64,000 nt of DNA from an uncultured Lachnospiraceae bacterium. GTDB taxonomy: Bacteria; Bacillota; Clostridia; Lachnospirales; Lachnospiraceae. Position 1 is the first letter of the stretch, and each line of letters opens with the position of its first letter. Below are positions 51,823-60,244 of this stretch, piece after piece. Both the position numbers and the translations under genes were made by a program. Location: NCBI GenBank assembly GCA_949949005.1, contig CATLHM010000011.1:49586-113585 (forward strand). Reading direction: 5' to 3'. The notes under the pieces were generated by a model. The model was not told where the DNA came from. It worked only from the letters and a program-made list of their open reading frames with translations, and made no database searches.

Positions 51823-53790
51823 GTGTTAAGCAGCGAGCTTCATGAGATGGAGCTGAAATATTTAAAGAGTCTGGCGAATCAATATCCCAACATTGCGTCG
51901 GCTTCCACGGAGATCATCAATCTCCAGGCAATCTTAAACCTTCCCAAGGGGACGGAGCATTTCATGACGGATATTCACGGAGAGTACGAGCAGTTCAATC
52001 ATGTGCTGAAGAACGGCTCCGGCGCCATCCGGCGCAAGATCGACGAGGAATTCGGCAATACCTTGAGCCAGAAGGACAAAAAGTCTCTGGCAACCCTGAT
52101 CTACTATCCCCGGGAAAAGCTGGAAATTGAGACCCGTGAGGAAGATAATATCGAGGACTGGTACAAGATCACCCTGCACAGGTTAGTGCAGATCACCAAG
52201 CGGGTGGCTTCCAAGTACACCCGCTCCAAGGTGCGCAAGGCCCTTCCCGACGACTTTGCCTATATTATAGAAGAATTGATTACGGAAAAATCAGATATCT
52301 CGGATAAGGAGGAGTATTATAATGAAATCCTCCACACCATCATCCGTATCGGGAGCGCACCGGATTTTATTGTGGCCCTGAGCAATCTGATTCAAAGGCT
52401 GGTGATCGACCACCTTCACATCGTGGGGGATATTTTTGACCGGGGCCCGGGCCCCCATGTTATCCTGGACACCCTAAAGCATTATCATTCCGTGGATATC
52501 CAGTGGGGAAACCATGATATTGTTTGGATGGGGGCGGCCTGCGGCCACCTTCCCTGTATCGCCACGGTGATTCGGGTGGCTGCCAGGTATGGAAATCTGG
52601 ATACCTTAGAGGACGGCTACGGAATCAATCTGGTTCCCCTGGCCACCTTTGCCCTGGACAAATACCAGGATGTGAACTGCGACGCTTTTGCCATCAAATA
52701 CAACACGGACTACAACACCAAGGATCTGAACCTGGACATGAAGATTCACAAGGCCATTGCCATCCTGCAGCTAAAGCTGGAAGGCCAGGTGATCCGGCGC
52801 TGTCCGGAGTTTCAGATGGAGAACCGGCTTCTTCTGGACAAGATCGACTATGAAAAGAAGACGGTTATGATAGACGGGAAAGAATATCCCATGAAGGATA
52901 CACAGTTCCCTACCGTGAATCCAAACGACCCATACAAGCTCACGCCCGATGAGGAGCAGGTGATGGCCCGGCTTCAGCACGCCTTCCTCAAATGTGAAAA
53001 ATTGCAGAAGCATGTGCGGTTCCTCTATTCCAACGGGGGACTTTACAAGATCCATAATTCCAACCTCCTCTATCACGGCTGTGTGCCTCTGGACGAGGAG
53101 GGGAATTTCAAGTCCGTAAATATCGACGGCAAGGCTTACAAGGGAAGAGCCCTCTATGATGTGCTGGACAATTATGCCAGGAAGGGTTACTATGCCAAGA
53201 ATGACCCGGCAGGGATGCGCAGGGCCCAGGATTATATCTGGTATATCTGGACGGGGCCGAACTCCCCGGTTTACGGCAGGGACAAGATGACCACCTTTGA
53301 GCGGTACTTTGTGGAGGATAAACAGACCCATAAGGAGACAAAGAACAGCTACTATTCCATGCTGGACCGGGAGGACATCGTACACCGCATTCTGGATGAA
53401 TTTGGGCTTGACATCAAAAAGTCCCACATCATCAACGGCCATGTGCCAGTGGAGTTGAAAAAGGGAGACACGCCCATCAAGTGCGACGGAAGGCTGCTGA
53501 TCATTGACGGCGGTTTTTCCAAGGCATACCAGGACAAGACAGGGATTGCGGGCTATACCTTAGTGTCGGATTCCCACGGAATGCGCCTGGTGGCCCATGA
53601 GCCCTTTGAGTCCATGGAGGCGGCCATCCTGCGGGAATCGGATATTTTTTCCGATTCCACTGTTGTGGAGATCGCTCCGGTGAGGATCCGGGTGGCGGAT
53701 ACGGATATCGGCGTTGACCTCAAGGAGAGGATCAAGCAATTGGAGCAGCTATTGCAGGCCTACAGGGATGGTACGATTGTTGAAAAATGA
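51823..53790 (+). CDS. fbp: Fructose-1,6-bisphosphatase class III
   Basis: 655 aa; GTG start at 51823 after AAAGGGG, since family members begin near LSSELHEMELKYLKSLA. An upstream ATG at 51739 in frame overlaps the end of dapB and adds an untypical N-terminus. Calcineurin-like metallophosphatase motifs: TDIHGEYEQFNHVLKNG, GDIFDRGPGPHVI, QWGNHDIVWMGA, INGHVPVE. Gluconeogenic enzyme of Firmicutes, converts fructose-1,6-bisphosphate to fructose-6-phosphate. Position behind dapB suggests read-through under the lysine riboswitch, but a separate promoter cannot be excluded. Confidence 0.94.
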   Translation: MLSSELHEMELKYLKSLANQYPNIASASTEIINLQAILNLPKGTEHFMTDIHGEYEQFNHVLKNGSGAIRRKIDEEFGNTLSQKDKKSLATLIYYPREKLEIETREEDNIEDWYKITLHRLVQITKRVASKYTRSKVRKALPDDFAYIIEELITEKSDISDKEEYYNEILHTIIRIGSAPDFIVALSNLIQRLVIDHLHIVGDIFDRGPGPHVILDTLKHYHSVDIQWGNHDIVWMGAACGHLPCIATVIRVAARYGNLDTLEDGYGINLVPLATFALDKYQDVNCDAFAIKYNTDYNTKDLNLDMKIHKAIAILQLKLEGQVIRRCPEFQMENRLLLDKIDYEKKTVMIDGKEYPMKDTQFPTVNPNDPYKLTPDEEQVMARLQHAFLKCEKLQKHVRFLYSNGGLYKIHNSNLLYHGCVPLDEEGNFKSVNIDGKAYKGRALYDVLDNYARKGYYAKNDPAGMRRAQDYIWYIWTGPNSPVYGRDKMTTFERYFVEDKQTHKETKNSYYSMLDREDIVHRILDEFGLDIKKSHIINGHVPVELKKGDTPIKCDGRLLIIDGGFSKAYQDKTGIAGYTLVSDSHGMRLVAHEPFESMEAAILRESDIFSDSTVVEIAPVRIRVADTDIGVDLKERIKQLEQLLQAYRDGTIVEK

Positions 53791-53798
53791 GCATACAG

Positions 53799-53829
53799 AC
53801 GCCGGCCCCTCTGGAGAGGGCCGGCGTTT
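53799..53829. terminator. Bidirectional terminator of fbp and the lipoprotein gene
   Basis: 10-bp stem ACGCCGGCCC with GGGCCGGCGT plus inner pairing, then TTTG. Confidence 0.75.
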
Positions 53830-53854
53830 GCTGCGGGCAGGAGCCTGCCATAAA

Positions 53855-53905
53855 GCCTGGCCTATGAGGCCTAGCATATCAGGCCTGGCCTACCAGGCCA
53901 TAGTA
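53855..53905. repeat. AGGCC-rich tandem repeat
   Basis: GCCTGGCCTA followed by AGGCC-type palindromic blocks occurs at 53855 and 53883, period 28 bp. It lies just beyond the stop of the low-complexity lipoprotein gene. No function evident. Confidence 0.6.
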
Positions 53906-53927
53906 AGGGCCTGTGGTGAGCCTATGG

Positions 53928-54500
53928 TCAGCGTCCTGTTCTGGCTGTTTTGCCCGTATTATTGTTGGCAGTTGTAGAGTCGTTGCCGTTTGCGTTGGTG
54001 GTAGAGTTGTTGTCGTTGTTGTCTCCGTCGCCGATTACATCATCGGTGATGTCTGCCACTCCGTCCGCAATATCATCAACCACATCGCCTACGGCATTTC
54101 CTGCGTCGTCTAACAGGGAGTCGCCGTCACCGGTTCCTGTGGTTGCGCTGTTTACGTTGCCGTTATTTGTGGTATTGGAATCGGCAGTGCCGCCTGCGTT
54201 AGTGCCGTTGGTACCTGTATCGGCAGTGCCTGTGTCAGTACCCCCGGCAGTATCTGTGGTGGTTCCATTGCCGGCCGTGCCAGCATTGTCTGCTGCATTC
54301 GTGTCACCGGCGGTGCCATTACCGTTTCCTGTGCCGTTGCCGTCTGCGTTGGTATTTCCGGCAGTGCCGTTATCCGTGGCAGTGGTGGTATTTCCTGCCA
54401 TGTCGTTTGCATTGTTTTTCTTATCGGTTCCGCAGGCTGTAAACAGAAAGAGCATTGCAATGACAAGAGATACCGAAATCAGTTTTCTCGTATTTTTCAT
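53928..54500 (-). CDS. Low-complexity Gly/Thr/Asn-rich lipoprotein
   Basis: 190 aa. Lipoprotein signal MKNTRKLISVSLVIAMLFLFTAC with lipobox Cys at 23. Residues about 35-130 are almost wholly G, T, N, D and A in short imperfect repeats (NGTAGNT, GTGNGNGTAG, GTADTGTNG). Then an amphipathic acidic stretch (DSLLDDAGNAVGDVVDDIAD) and another N/T-rich tail. Start at 54500 after AAGGAGG; the frame continues upstream without a site. Probably a surface spacer or matrix protein; function unknown. Confidence 0.8.
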   Translation of the reverse strand: MKNTRKLISVSLVIAMLFLFTACGTDKKNNANDMAGNTTTATDNGTAGNTNADGNGTGNGNGTAGDTNAADNAGTAGNGTTTDTAGGTDTGTADTGTNGTNAGGTADSNTTNNGNVNSATTGTGDGDSLLDDAGNAVGDVVDDIADGVADITDDVIGDGDNNDNNSTTNANGNDSTTANNNTGKTARTGR

Positions 54501-54590
54501 AATCAACCTCCTTATATAAGAACTGCATGAATGTAGTTCTGTTGCTATTATGTGCAGGGGAATTAAAAATATACCCAGGAGATATTTGAA

Positions 54591-55391
54591 ATGAAATTCA
54601 GACCATGTATTGATATTCATAATGGAAAGGTGAAACAGATCGTGGGTGGAAGCCTAACGGATCAGGGAAACAAGGCCAGGGAAAATTTCGTATCGTCCCA
54701 GGATGCGCCGTATTTTGCCCGGCTCTACAGGGATAAAGGATTAAAAGGCGGGCATATTATTTTATTGAATTCGACGCAAAGCGAATTTTATCAAAAAACA
54801 AAGGAGCAGGCCCTTGAAGCCTTATCCGCCGCGCCGGGATGGTTTCAGGCAGGAGGCGGAATCACGCCCCGTAATGCCGAAGAATTTTTGCGGGCGGGAG
54901 CGTCCCATGTGATCGTCACCTCCTATGTTTTTAAGGATGGACAGCTCCACTATGACAGGCTAAAGGAATTGCTTGAGGCAGTGGGAAGGCGGCATCTTGT
55001 CCTTGACCTAAGCTGCCGGCGCAAAGGAGAGGACTACTATATTGTGACCGACAGATGGCAGAATTATACAGAGGTAAGATTAAACGGTGAAACCATTGAA
55101 AAGTTATCAAAGAGCTGCGACGAGTTTTTGATCCATGCAGTGGATGTGGAGGGAAAAGCGGCAGGGATTGAGGAGAAACTGGCAGGGATGCTGGGAAAAG
55201 AGTGCAGGATTCCTGTAACCTACGCCGGAGGCGTACATAATTTTGACGATCTGGAAACGCTCAGGAGGCTGGGCGGAGGCAGGATAGACGTAACCATTGG
55301 CAGTGCGCTGGAGATTTTTGGGGGGAATATGAAGCTGGAAGAGGTGATCCGCTTTTGTAACGGACAAAGAGTGAGCGGCAAAATAATTTGA
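54591..55391 (+). CDS. hisA: HisA, eukaryote-type (HIS6-like) ProFAR isomerase
   Basis: 266 aa beta-alpha barrel. Sequence follows yeast HIS6 rather than usual bacterial HisA: CIDIHNGKVKQIVGG, WFQAGGGI, VIVTSYVFKDGQ, LVLDLSCRRKGEDYYIVTDRWQ, EFLIHAVDVEGKAAGI, VTYAGGVHNFDDL, GSALEIFGGN. The catalytic Asp pair is expected at D8 and in the DLS segment. It isomerises ProFAR to PRFAR in histidine synthesis. No other his gene is nearby, so it is a stand-alone copy. Own hairpin terminator follows. Confidence 0.9.
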   Translation: MKFRPCIDIHNGKVKQIVGGSLTDQGNKARENFVSSQDAPYFARLYRDKGLKGGHIILLNSTQSEFYQKTKEQALEALSAAPGWFQAGGGITPRNAEEFLRAGASHVIVTSYVFKDGQLHYDRLKELLEAVGRRHLVLDLSCRRKGEDYYIVTDRWQNYTEVRLNGETIEKLSKSCDEFLIHAVDVEGKAAGIEEKLAGMLGKECRIPVTYAGGVHNFDDLETLRRLGGGRIDVTIGSALEIFGGNMKLEEVIRFCNGQRVSGKII

Positions 55392-55407
55392 CGTTCATTA
55401 TAATTAA

Positions 55408-55438
55408 GGGCTGTGCAGTTTGCACAGCCCTGTCGCTT
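55408..55438 (+). terminator. Terminator of hisA
   Basis: 10-bp perfect stem GGGCTGTGCA with TGCACAGCCC, then TGTCGCTTT. Confidence 0.75.
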
Positions 55439-55541
55439 TAATCTGATAAAACAATATTGCGAATTCATAATGAAAAAAATTTTCTATTAAGAAAAGGCAC
55501 ATCGTGTTACGGATTAATGCCGTTATAAACAGCATTGCTGA

Positions 55542-55742
55542 TTATAACTTTGTTACGTTTACGGCCTGAGGTCCCTTTTCACCATTCACTACATCGAATT
55601 CTACGGAAGCGCCTTCCTCAAGAGACTTAAAACCTTCCATATTAAGTCCTGAGTAGTGTACGAATACGTCGTTTCCAGATTCGTCGGAGATGAAACCGTA
55701 CCCCTTCTGGTTGTTAAACCATTTTACAGTACCTCTGTTCAT
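55542..55742 (-). CDS. Cold-shock-domain protein
   Basis: 66 aa, standard size. RNP1 KGYGFIS and RNP2 VFVHYS are intact. RNA chaperone that melts secondary structure in mRNA. GGAGG lies upstream of the start. The long noncoding region beyond (55743-55922) probably holds its promoter and untranslated leader, as usual for csp genes. Confidence 0.97.
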   Translation of the reverse strand: MNRGTVKWFNNQKGYGFISDESGNDVFVHYSGLNMEGFKSLEEGASVEFDVVNGEKGPQAVNVTKL

Positions 55743-55922
55743 TATAATACCTCCAAAAAATTAAGTATATGTGCATATAGCACAGAAATTTGTAACACAC
55801 ACAGAATATCACATCTATTGGTAAATGTAAAGAAAATTATAGGCATTATCAGAAATTTGGTTATAAAGAGTAATATTTGTGAAATAAACTGTAAAATTCT
55901 GACAATTGCGTATCAGAAAAGG

Positions 55923-55951
55923 TGGACAAAGTTGCGTTAATTTGTTATATA
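55923..55951 (+). promoter_or_regulatory. Promoter of the LytM-like gene
   Basis: TGGACA-N17-TATATA, 43 nt before the start codon. Confidence 0.5.
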
Positions 55952-55993
55952 TGATAAAATACCGATAAGAAAACCGGAGGTGATGAATAAATA

Positions 55994-56707
55994 ATGGAAA
56001 AGCAGTTTTTCAGAAGCAGGACGAAGCGGACTGTGCGTTTGATGACGGAAAAGAAGGACGGCACCATCATCAGGCGTACCATCAATTCCGCGGCGATCGA
56101 GGGAGCGGCCACACTTCTCTTCGTGCTGGCCGTGGCAATTATCTGCAAATTTATCTATGATTCGATCACTATCAGGGATGCGAGGCAAACCATTATAGAA
56201 CAGAACGCTGCGCTGAATGATCTTACAGATGAGAATGAGGCACTTACGGTGGAGAATTCCACCCTTACAAACAAGGTGGCCGTCCTGAGCGAGGCGGTGA
56301 GCAAGAAGGCGGAGGCGGAGGATGTGCTGAGCCAGGAGACTATCGAGAACGCCTTGCCCAAGGGGTTTCCCCTGAGCGGTTCGGCTACCATGACAGAGGC
56401 ACAGGAGGGCGATCCGATGCTGATATTTTCCGCTTCGTCGGGAATCAACGTGCTTACAACGGGAACCGGCACGGTGGAGGTCGTGGATGCGGATGAAACT
56501 TACGGTACGAGAATCGTCATTGATCACGGCAATGGCTATCAGTCCATTTACCGCAACAGCGGTACCTCTCTGGTGAAACAGGGAGAGAGCCTTGGAAAGG
56601 GATATATCCTTTTCAGCATCGGGAAAGATAATATGGAGCTTGGCTATCAGATCATGCTGAACGAAGAATACATTGATCCCATGACAATGATAGAAATAAA
56701 CGGATAA
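55994..56707 (+). CDS. Membrane-anchored degenerate LytM (M23-like) protein
   Basis: 237 aa. One membrane helix (about 38-56), a coiled coil (58-108), then a LytM-like beta domain (about 135-235). IVIDHGNGYQSIYRNSG matches the LytM strand, but the second His expected at Y-x-H is Asn188 and the first metal-site H-x-G-x-D is missing, so peptidase activity is very unlikely. Layout recalls SpoIIQ-type scaffold proteins. Start at 55994 follows GGAGGTGATGAA. Confidence 0.8.
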   Translation: MEKQFFRSRTKRTVRLMTEKKDGTIIRRTINSAAIEGAATLLFVLAVAIICKFIYDSITIRDARQTIIEQNAALNDLTDENEALTVENSTLTNKVAVLSEAVSKKAEAEDVLSQETIENALPKGFPLSGSATMTEAQEGDPMLIFSASSGINVLTTGTGTVEVVDADETYGTRIVIDHGNGYQSIYRNSGTSLVKQGESLGKGYILFSIGKDNMELGYQIMLNEEYIDPMTMIEING

Positions 56708-56735
56708 TCCTTAAGGATTATCCGTTTGTTTTGCC
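56701..56735. terminator. Palindrome overlapping two convergent stop codons
   Basis: 24-bp perfect palindrome (CGGATAATCCTTAAGGATTA...) with TTTGTTTTG after it. It covers the last codons of both neighbouring genes and should terminate both directions. Confidence 0.75.
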
Positions 56736-57016
56736 CGAAGGCGTCCAAGTACCAGATCGTAGCCGTCATTTCCGTAGTTTAGGGAACGGTTGACACGGCT
56801 GATGGTGGCGGTGGAGGCTCCGGTTTTTTCTGCAATTTCAAGATAGGTTTTGTGGTTTTTGAGCATGGATGCCACTTCATAGCGCTGGGAAATGGAGAGA
56901 AGCTCATTGACGGTGCAGAGATCCTCAAAAAAATCGTAGCATTCCTGCCTTGTCTCGAGGCAAAGAATAGCGTCAAATAAGTGATTGACGGCATTAGTCT
57001 GAATTTTTTTGTTCAT
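56711..57016 (-). CDS. YerC/TrpR-like DNA-binding protein
   Basis: 101 aa. TrpR superfamily: helical domain (NHLFDAILCLETRQECYDFFEDLCT) and helix-turn-helix (ELLSISQRYEVASMLKNHKTYLEIAEKTGASTATISRVNRSL). YerC-type proteins are widespread in Firmicutes; tryptophan binding is not established. Start at 57016 follows GGGAGG at 11 nt, a rather long spacing. Confidence 0.9.
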   Translation of the reverse strand: MNKKIQTNAVNHLFDAILCLETRQECYDFFEDLCTVNELLSISQRYEVASMLKNHKTYLEIAEKTGASTATISRVNRSLNYGNDGYDLVLGRLRAKQTDNP

Positions 57017-57082
57017 TATGAAAAATACCTCCCGGCAAATTATTCGCTTTCTCGATTTTAACATATTAAAGTCTCAGAGTAA

Positions 57083-57242
57083 AGTACTGCGTAACTATTC
57101 AGCCAGGACTTTGCACTTGCTGCAAAGTCCGTGAGAACGCGTATATTCCGTCGAGAGTGAATACGGCCCTTCGCCGCAGGCGAACTTTTAATGGCCGTAT
57201 TCAGTAACTATGAAGCCAAAGGCTGAATAGTTACAGTATTGC
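57083..57242. mobile_element. MITE-like structured element
   Basis: Terminal inverted repeats GTAACTATTCAGCC (57091) and its complement (57221-57234), perfect 14 bp, element length 144 bp. Flanks AGTACTGC and AGTATTGC differ at one base, resembling an 8-bp target duplication. Inside: stem GGACTTTGCA-CTTGC-TGCAAAGTCC, stem GAATACGGCC with GGCCGTATTC, inner TTCGCC-GCA-GGCGAA, and an alternative right-end hairpin (57204-57234). No transposase. The 14-mer recurs at 63874. Confidence 0.75.
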
Positions 57243-57325
57243 ATCCAACAACCTTGACAATAAATGCGCGATGGGCGAAAATAGGGTTAGTTTCTACCGG
57301 TTTAGCCAAAGGGGGAGGGGTATGT

Positions 57326-57559
57326 ATGCTGTGGAAGGACAGGAATAAAAAGAAGGCAGGCCAGGGAGCTGCCTATGATAAAACAGGAAAAAAGCCGGTC
57401 ATCCGCGCCAGTATCTGTACGGGAGAAAAGGTGGCAGGCTTTCGGGATGAAAGGACAGGCCAGATCGAAGAGCTGATGCTGATTACAGGGGAGAAGGATC
57501 TGGCAGAATTTTTGGAGCTGTACGAAGTGGCAAAGGAAGAGATTGAAACGGTCTGGTGA
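57326..57559 (+). CDS. Small conserved-looking protein, unknown
   Basis: 77 aa, not recognised. Basic N-terminus (MLWKDRNKKKAGQG) and an acidic C-terminal helix (KDLAEFLELYEVAKEEIETVW), with RASICTGEKVAGFRDERTGQIEELMLI between. GGGGGAGGGG five nt upstream supports this start. It precedes the exonuclease gene with two hairpins between them. Confidence 0.6.
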   Translation: MLWKDRNKKKAGQGAAYDKTGKKPVIRASICTGEKVAGFRDERTGQIEELMLITGEKDLAEFLELYEVAKEEIETVW

Positions 57560-57578
57560 TCAGGCAAAATGGAGAAAA

Positions 57579-57636
57579 TTTGGAAGTAAACTTCCAAACT
57601 TTCTATTGGTACAGTATCGCAAGCATAGCTTGCGAT
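57579..57636 (+). other. Two hairpins between the small gene and the exonuclease gene
   Basis: TTTGGAAGT-AA-ACTTCCAAA (57579-57598) and ATCGCAAGC-ATA-GCTTGCGAT (57616-57636), both perfect. The second ends 4 nt before the ribosome site AAGGGG, so it could affect translation. Confidence 0.6.
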
Positions 57637-57652
57637 ATGAAGGGGTGTAAAA

Positions 57653-58324
57653 ATGAGGATAAGAAACAAAGGAAAAAGGATAGGCGGTTATCCGGCAGAT
57701 TATATTGTTTTTGACCTGGAGACCACAGGAGTGAATCCGGATATGGATGATATCATTGAGATATCGGCCCTTAAGGTACAGGGGCATAAGGTGACGGGGG
57801 AATATTCCTCCCTTGTAAATCCCGGACGGCATATTCCGGCAGGGGCTACGGCTGTCAACGGGATTACGGATGAAATGGTAAAGGACGCCCCGGACATCAA
57901 AACGGTTATGGCGGATTTTTTGGAATTTATCGGGGATGGCGTGCTGGTAGGGCACAATATCCATACCTTTGACACCAACTTCATTTATGACGCGGCATGG
58001 GATGCCTTTGGAAAGGAGATCGGCAACGATTATATCGACACTCTTTATATGGCAAGGCGATGCCTGCCGGAGCTGTCCCATTATAAGCTGACTGATATCG
58101 CAGGCCATTTCCGGATTGAGACAAAGGGAGCCCACAGAGCCATGGCCGACTGCCTGATGAATCAGAAATGCTTCGAGGAGCTGGGCAAACTGCAGAAGGA
58201 CGCCGGGGAAGAAGGGCCCGCCTGTCCTAAGTGCGGCGGCATGCTGATCCGACGGAAAGGAAGGTTTGGGGAATTTTACGGCTGTGATTCCTTTCCCAGG
58301 TGCCGGTTTACCCGAAATATTTAG
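57653..58324 (+). CDS. DnaQ-like 3'-5' exonuclease fused to a topoisomerase-type zinc finger
   Basis: 223 aa. DEDDh nuclease: D21-x-E23 ([11 protein letters not shown]), D107 ([10 protein letters not shown]), H161-x(4)-D166 (HRAMADC). The C-terminus (191-223) has C191-P-K-C194, C211 and C217 in the pattern of topoisomerase I zinc fingers ([18 protein letters not shown]). PolC-like exonucleases process DNA ends; the finger probably adds single-strand binding. It overlaps the convergent DUF1836 gene by 4 bp. Confidence 0.88.
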   Translation: MRIRNKGKRIGGYPADYIVFDLETTGVNPDMDDIIEISALKVQGHKVTGEYSSLVNPGRHIPAGATAVNGITDEMVKDAPDIKTVMADFLEFIGDGVLVGHNIHTFDTNFIYDAAWDAFGKEIGNDYIDTLYMARRCLPELSHYKLTDIAGHFRIETKGAHRAMADCLMNQKCFEELGKLQKDAGEEGPACPKCGGMLIRRKGRFGEFYGCDSFPRCRFTRNI

Positions 58325-58965
58325 GAGGGATCGGATTTTTCCTTTCCGCCCTTTGGGCGCTCTTCTTTTTGGGTCGCTGTTTTGAAGCTGTCGATCATCT
58401 TTTCGATCAGCAGCTTTTTTACGTAGACATCATAGCTGAGCATGGAAATAAAGGAAAAAAGCTGTAAAATCTCTTTCTCATCCTCGGGGGCATCCTGAAA
58501 GGTCTCTTGGGAGAGGGTAAACTTTTTTACGATGTTTTCCTGCAGGTCGGCAATCTCATCCTTTTCAAGGCTGAATACTTCCTCATAGACGTCCCCAAGG
58601 GTAAGGGAGCCGCCGGGGTGGAAGTATTTTTCCGTAAGAGGCTTAAGGAGCGTCTGGATATCGCTTATGGAAAGAATCCCCTTATAATAGTAGATAAAAA
58701 TAAGAAGCAGGATGTGCTCTTTGCAGTATTTCTTCCTGACCGGAGGGGGAAGGAGATCGTTTTTGGCATAATTATTAATCATGGTCTTAGTCAGGATCTT
58801 GTCGCCGCCAGGATTTCTGGTGGTGCTCCTTAAACGGGTGTCCATGAAGGTGGTGACCTGATCCATGTACAGGTCAATATTGGGAATATCCGCCAATTCA
58901 ATATGGTCAATTCTGTCTAAGCTGTTCAAAATACTCTTTAATAAATTTTCTCTGTCGATTGTCAT
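58321..58965 (-). CDS. DUF1836 protein
   Basis: 214 aa. [42 protein letters not shown] followed by [19 protein letters not shown] is typical of DUF1836. The latter part resembles a MerR-like helix-turn-helix, and the family is thought to be regulatory, function unknown. Start at 58965 follows AGAGGT. The C-terminal 20 residues are Lys/Glu-rich. Confidence 0.9.
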   Translation of the reverse strand: MTIDRENLLKSILNSLDRIDHIELADIPNIDLYMDQVTTFMDTRLRSTTRNPGGDKILTKTMINNYAKNDLLPPPVRKKYCKEHILLLIFIYYYKGILSISDIQTLLKPLTEKYFHPGGSLTLGDVYEEVFSLEKDEIADLQENIVKKFTLSQETFQDAPEDEKEILQLFSFISMLSYDVYVKKLLIEKMIDSFKTATQKEERPKGGKEKSDPS

Positions 58966-59144
58966 AGCTACCTCTTTTTGCCCAAGTCCTTTTCTGTAAA
59001 AAGATTTCTTTTTTGTCCGCCATATGGCTTTTATTATATAGTATTTAAAACCACATGACAAGGTCTTGCCAAAAGATTCGGATCCGAAAAATTAAAAAAA
59101 TTTTTTTATTTGAAGACAACAATAGAGATATCTCGTTATAGATA

Positions 59145-59768
59145 ATGAAAAGAAGAAAGACAAAGGATGGCGCGCAGAGCAGGGTTTCCTTTGTCCGGTC
59201 AGAAAGCGGGGTGGAGAAGATAAGTACCTTGGGCACCAATACCTTGGAAAAAGAGGGATGCTGTACAGAAAGCAGGCTCTCGGAAATGATTGATAAGTAC
59301 GATAAGCTTATTTTTTCCATTTGTTATAAACTGACCGGGGACTATTTTATGGCGGAGGACTTGATGCAGGAAACCTTCCTGACGGCCTATCAGAAGTACC
59401 ACACCTTTGATGGGAGCAATGAAAAGGCATGGCTTAGCAGGATTGCCACCAACAAAAGCATTGATTATCTGCGGAGCGCCGGAAAAAGAAGCGTACCTAC
59501 CGAGGATGCCTTTTTTGAGCTTTATCAGGAACAGCGCAGCTCACCGGAAGAAATCTGTATGGAAGAGGAAGTGAAACGGGAGCTGGCAAGAAGGTGCGAG
59601 GGACTAAAGCCGCCCTATGACCAGGTGGCCCGGGCCTATTATGTGGAGGAGAGGACTGCCAGGGAAATTGCCAGAGGGATGGGCAGGAGCCTGAAAACTG
59701 TCCAGACCCAGATTTACCGGGCCAGGGAAATGTTAAAAAAGATTTATGGAAAGGAGGAACCGGCATGA
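59145..59768 (+). CDS. ECF sigma factor (sigma-70 family)
   Basis: 207 aa. Region 2 at about 48-115 (DKLIFSICYKLTGDYFMAEDLMQETFLTAYQKYHTF) and region 4 at about 145-203 (LKPPYDQVARAYYVEERTAREIARGMGRSLKTVQTQIYRARE). Preceded by a poorly conserved 45-residue N-terminal extension; the Met at 59286 is an alternative start. ATGA overlap with the next gene shows the sigma/anti-sigma pair is co-translated. Confidence 0.9.
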   Translation: MKRRKTKDGAQSRVSFVRSESGVEKISTLGTNTLEKEGCCTESRLSEMIDKYDKLIFSICYKLTGDYFMAEDLMQETFLTAYQKYHTFDGSNEKAWLSRIATNKSIDYLRSAGKRSVPTEDAFFELYQEQRSSPEEICMEEEVKRELARRCEGLKPPYDQVARAYYVEERTAREIARGMGRSLKTVQTQIYRAREMLKKIYGKEEPA

Positions 59769-60211
59769 AGGAATACCCCACAGACGAAGAGTTAGAGCTT
59801 TTTATAGAGCAGTTGGAGCAGCAGGAATTGTATGCGCCCAGGCATATGAAGGAACAAATCCTAAACAGGGCATTTCCGAAACAAACCGAGGAGGCACAGC
59901 CAGGAACAGGGGGAGGAAGAGGATCGGTTCAATTGTTTTCGTATCGTCTTAAAATTATAGCGGGAATGGCTGCCGCCCTTCTGATGCTAGTGCTTTTGCC
60001 CATAGAGGGCGAACTGGGGCAGGCCCGGGAAAATCCCAATGGCTTGGAAGCCTGGGAGGACTCTTTGCAGGAAAACTGGAAAGAGGAAGAAAAAAATGTG
60101 CCGGCCTTAAACGATAGGATAAACGGCGGGGTGCGCAGGACGGGCGAGAGACTTAACGCCTGGATTGGCAGGTTTGACCATATCCAGTTCAATGATTTCT
60201 TTGAAAATTAA
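59765..60211 (+). CDS. Probable anti-sigma factor, single-pass membrane protein
   Basis: 148 aa. N-terminal 50 residues are acidic and helical (KEYPTDEELELFIEQLEQQELYAP), one membrane helix at about 66-82, and an extracytoplasmic tail. No zinc-binding HxxxCxxC motif, so it is not a ZAS anti-sigma. Assignment rests on the 4-bp overlap with the sigma gene and topology. Confidence 0.75.
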   Translation: MKEYPTDEELELFIEQLEQQELYAPRHMKEQILNRAFPKQTEEAQPGTGGGRGSVQLFSYRLKIIAGMAAALLMLVLLPIEGELGQARENPNGLEAWEDSLQENWKEEEKNVPALNDRINGGVRRTGERLNAWIGRFDHIQFNDFFEN

Positions 60212-60244
60212 GAGCAAAATATTTTTTAAGTGGAGGGACTTTCA

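Noticed and set aside
57083..57242. Considered as a riboswitch for the 57326 gene
   Set aside because: Perfect terminal inverted repeats with flanking direct repeats, and recurrence of the end motif at 63874, fit an inserted element better; no known aptamer core is present.
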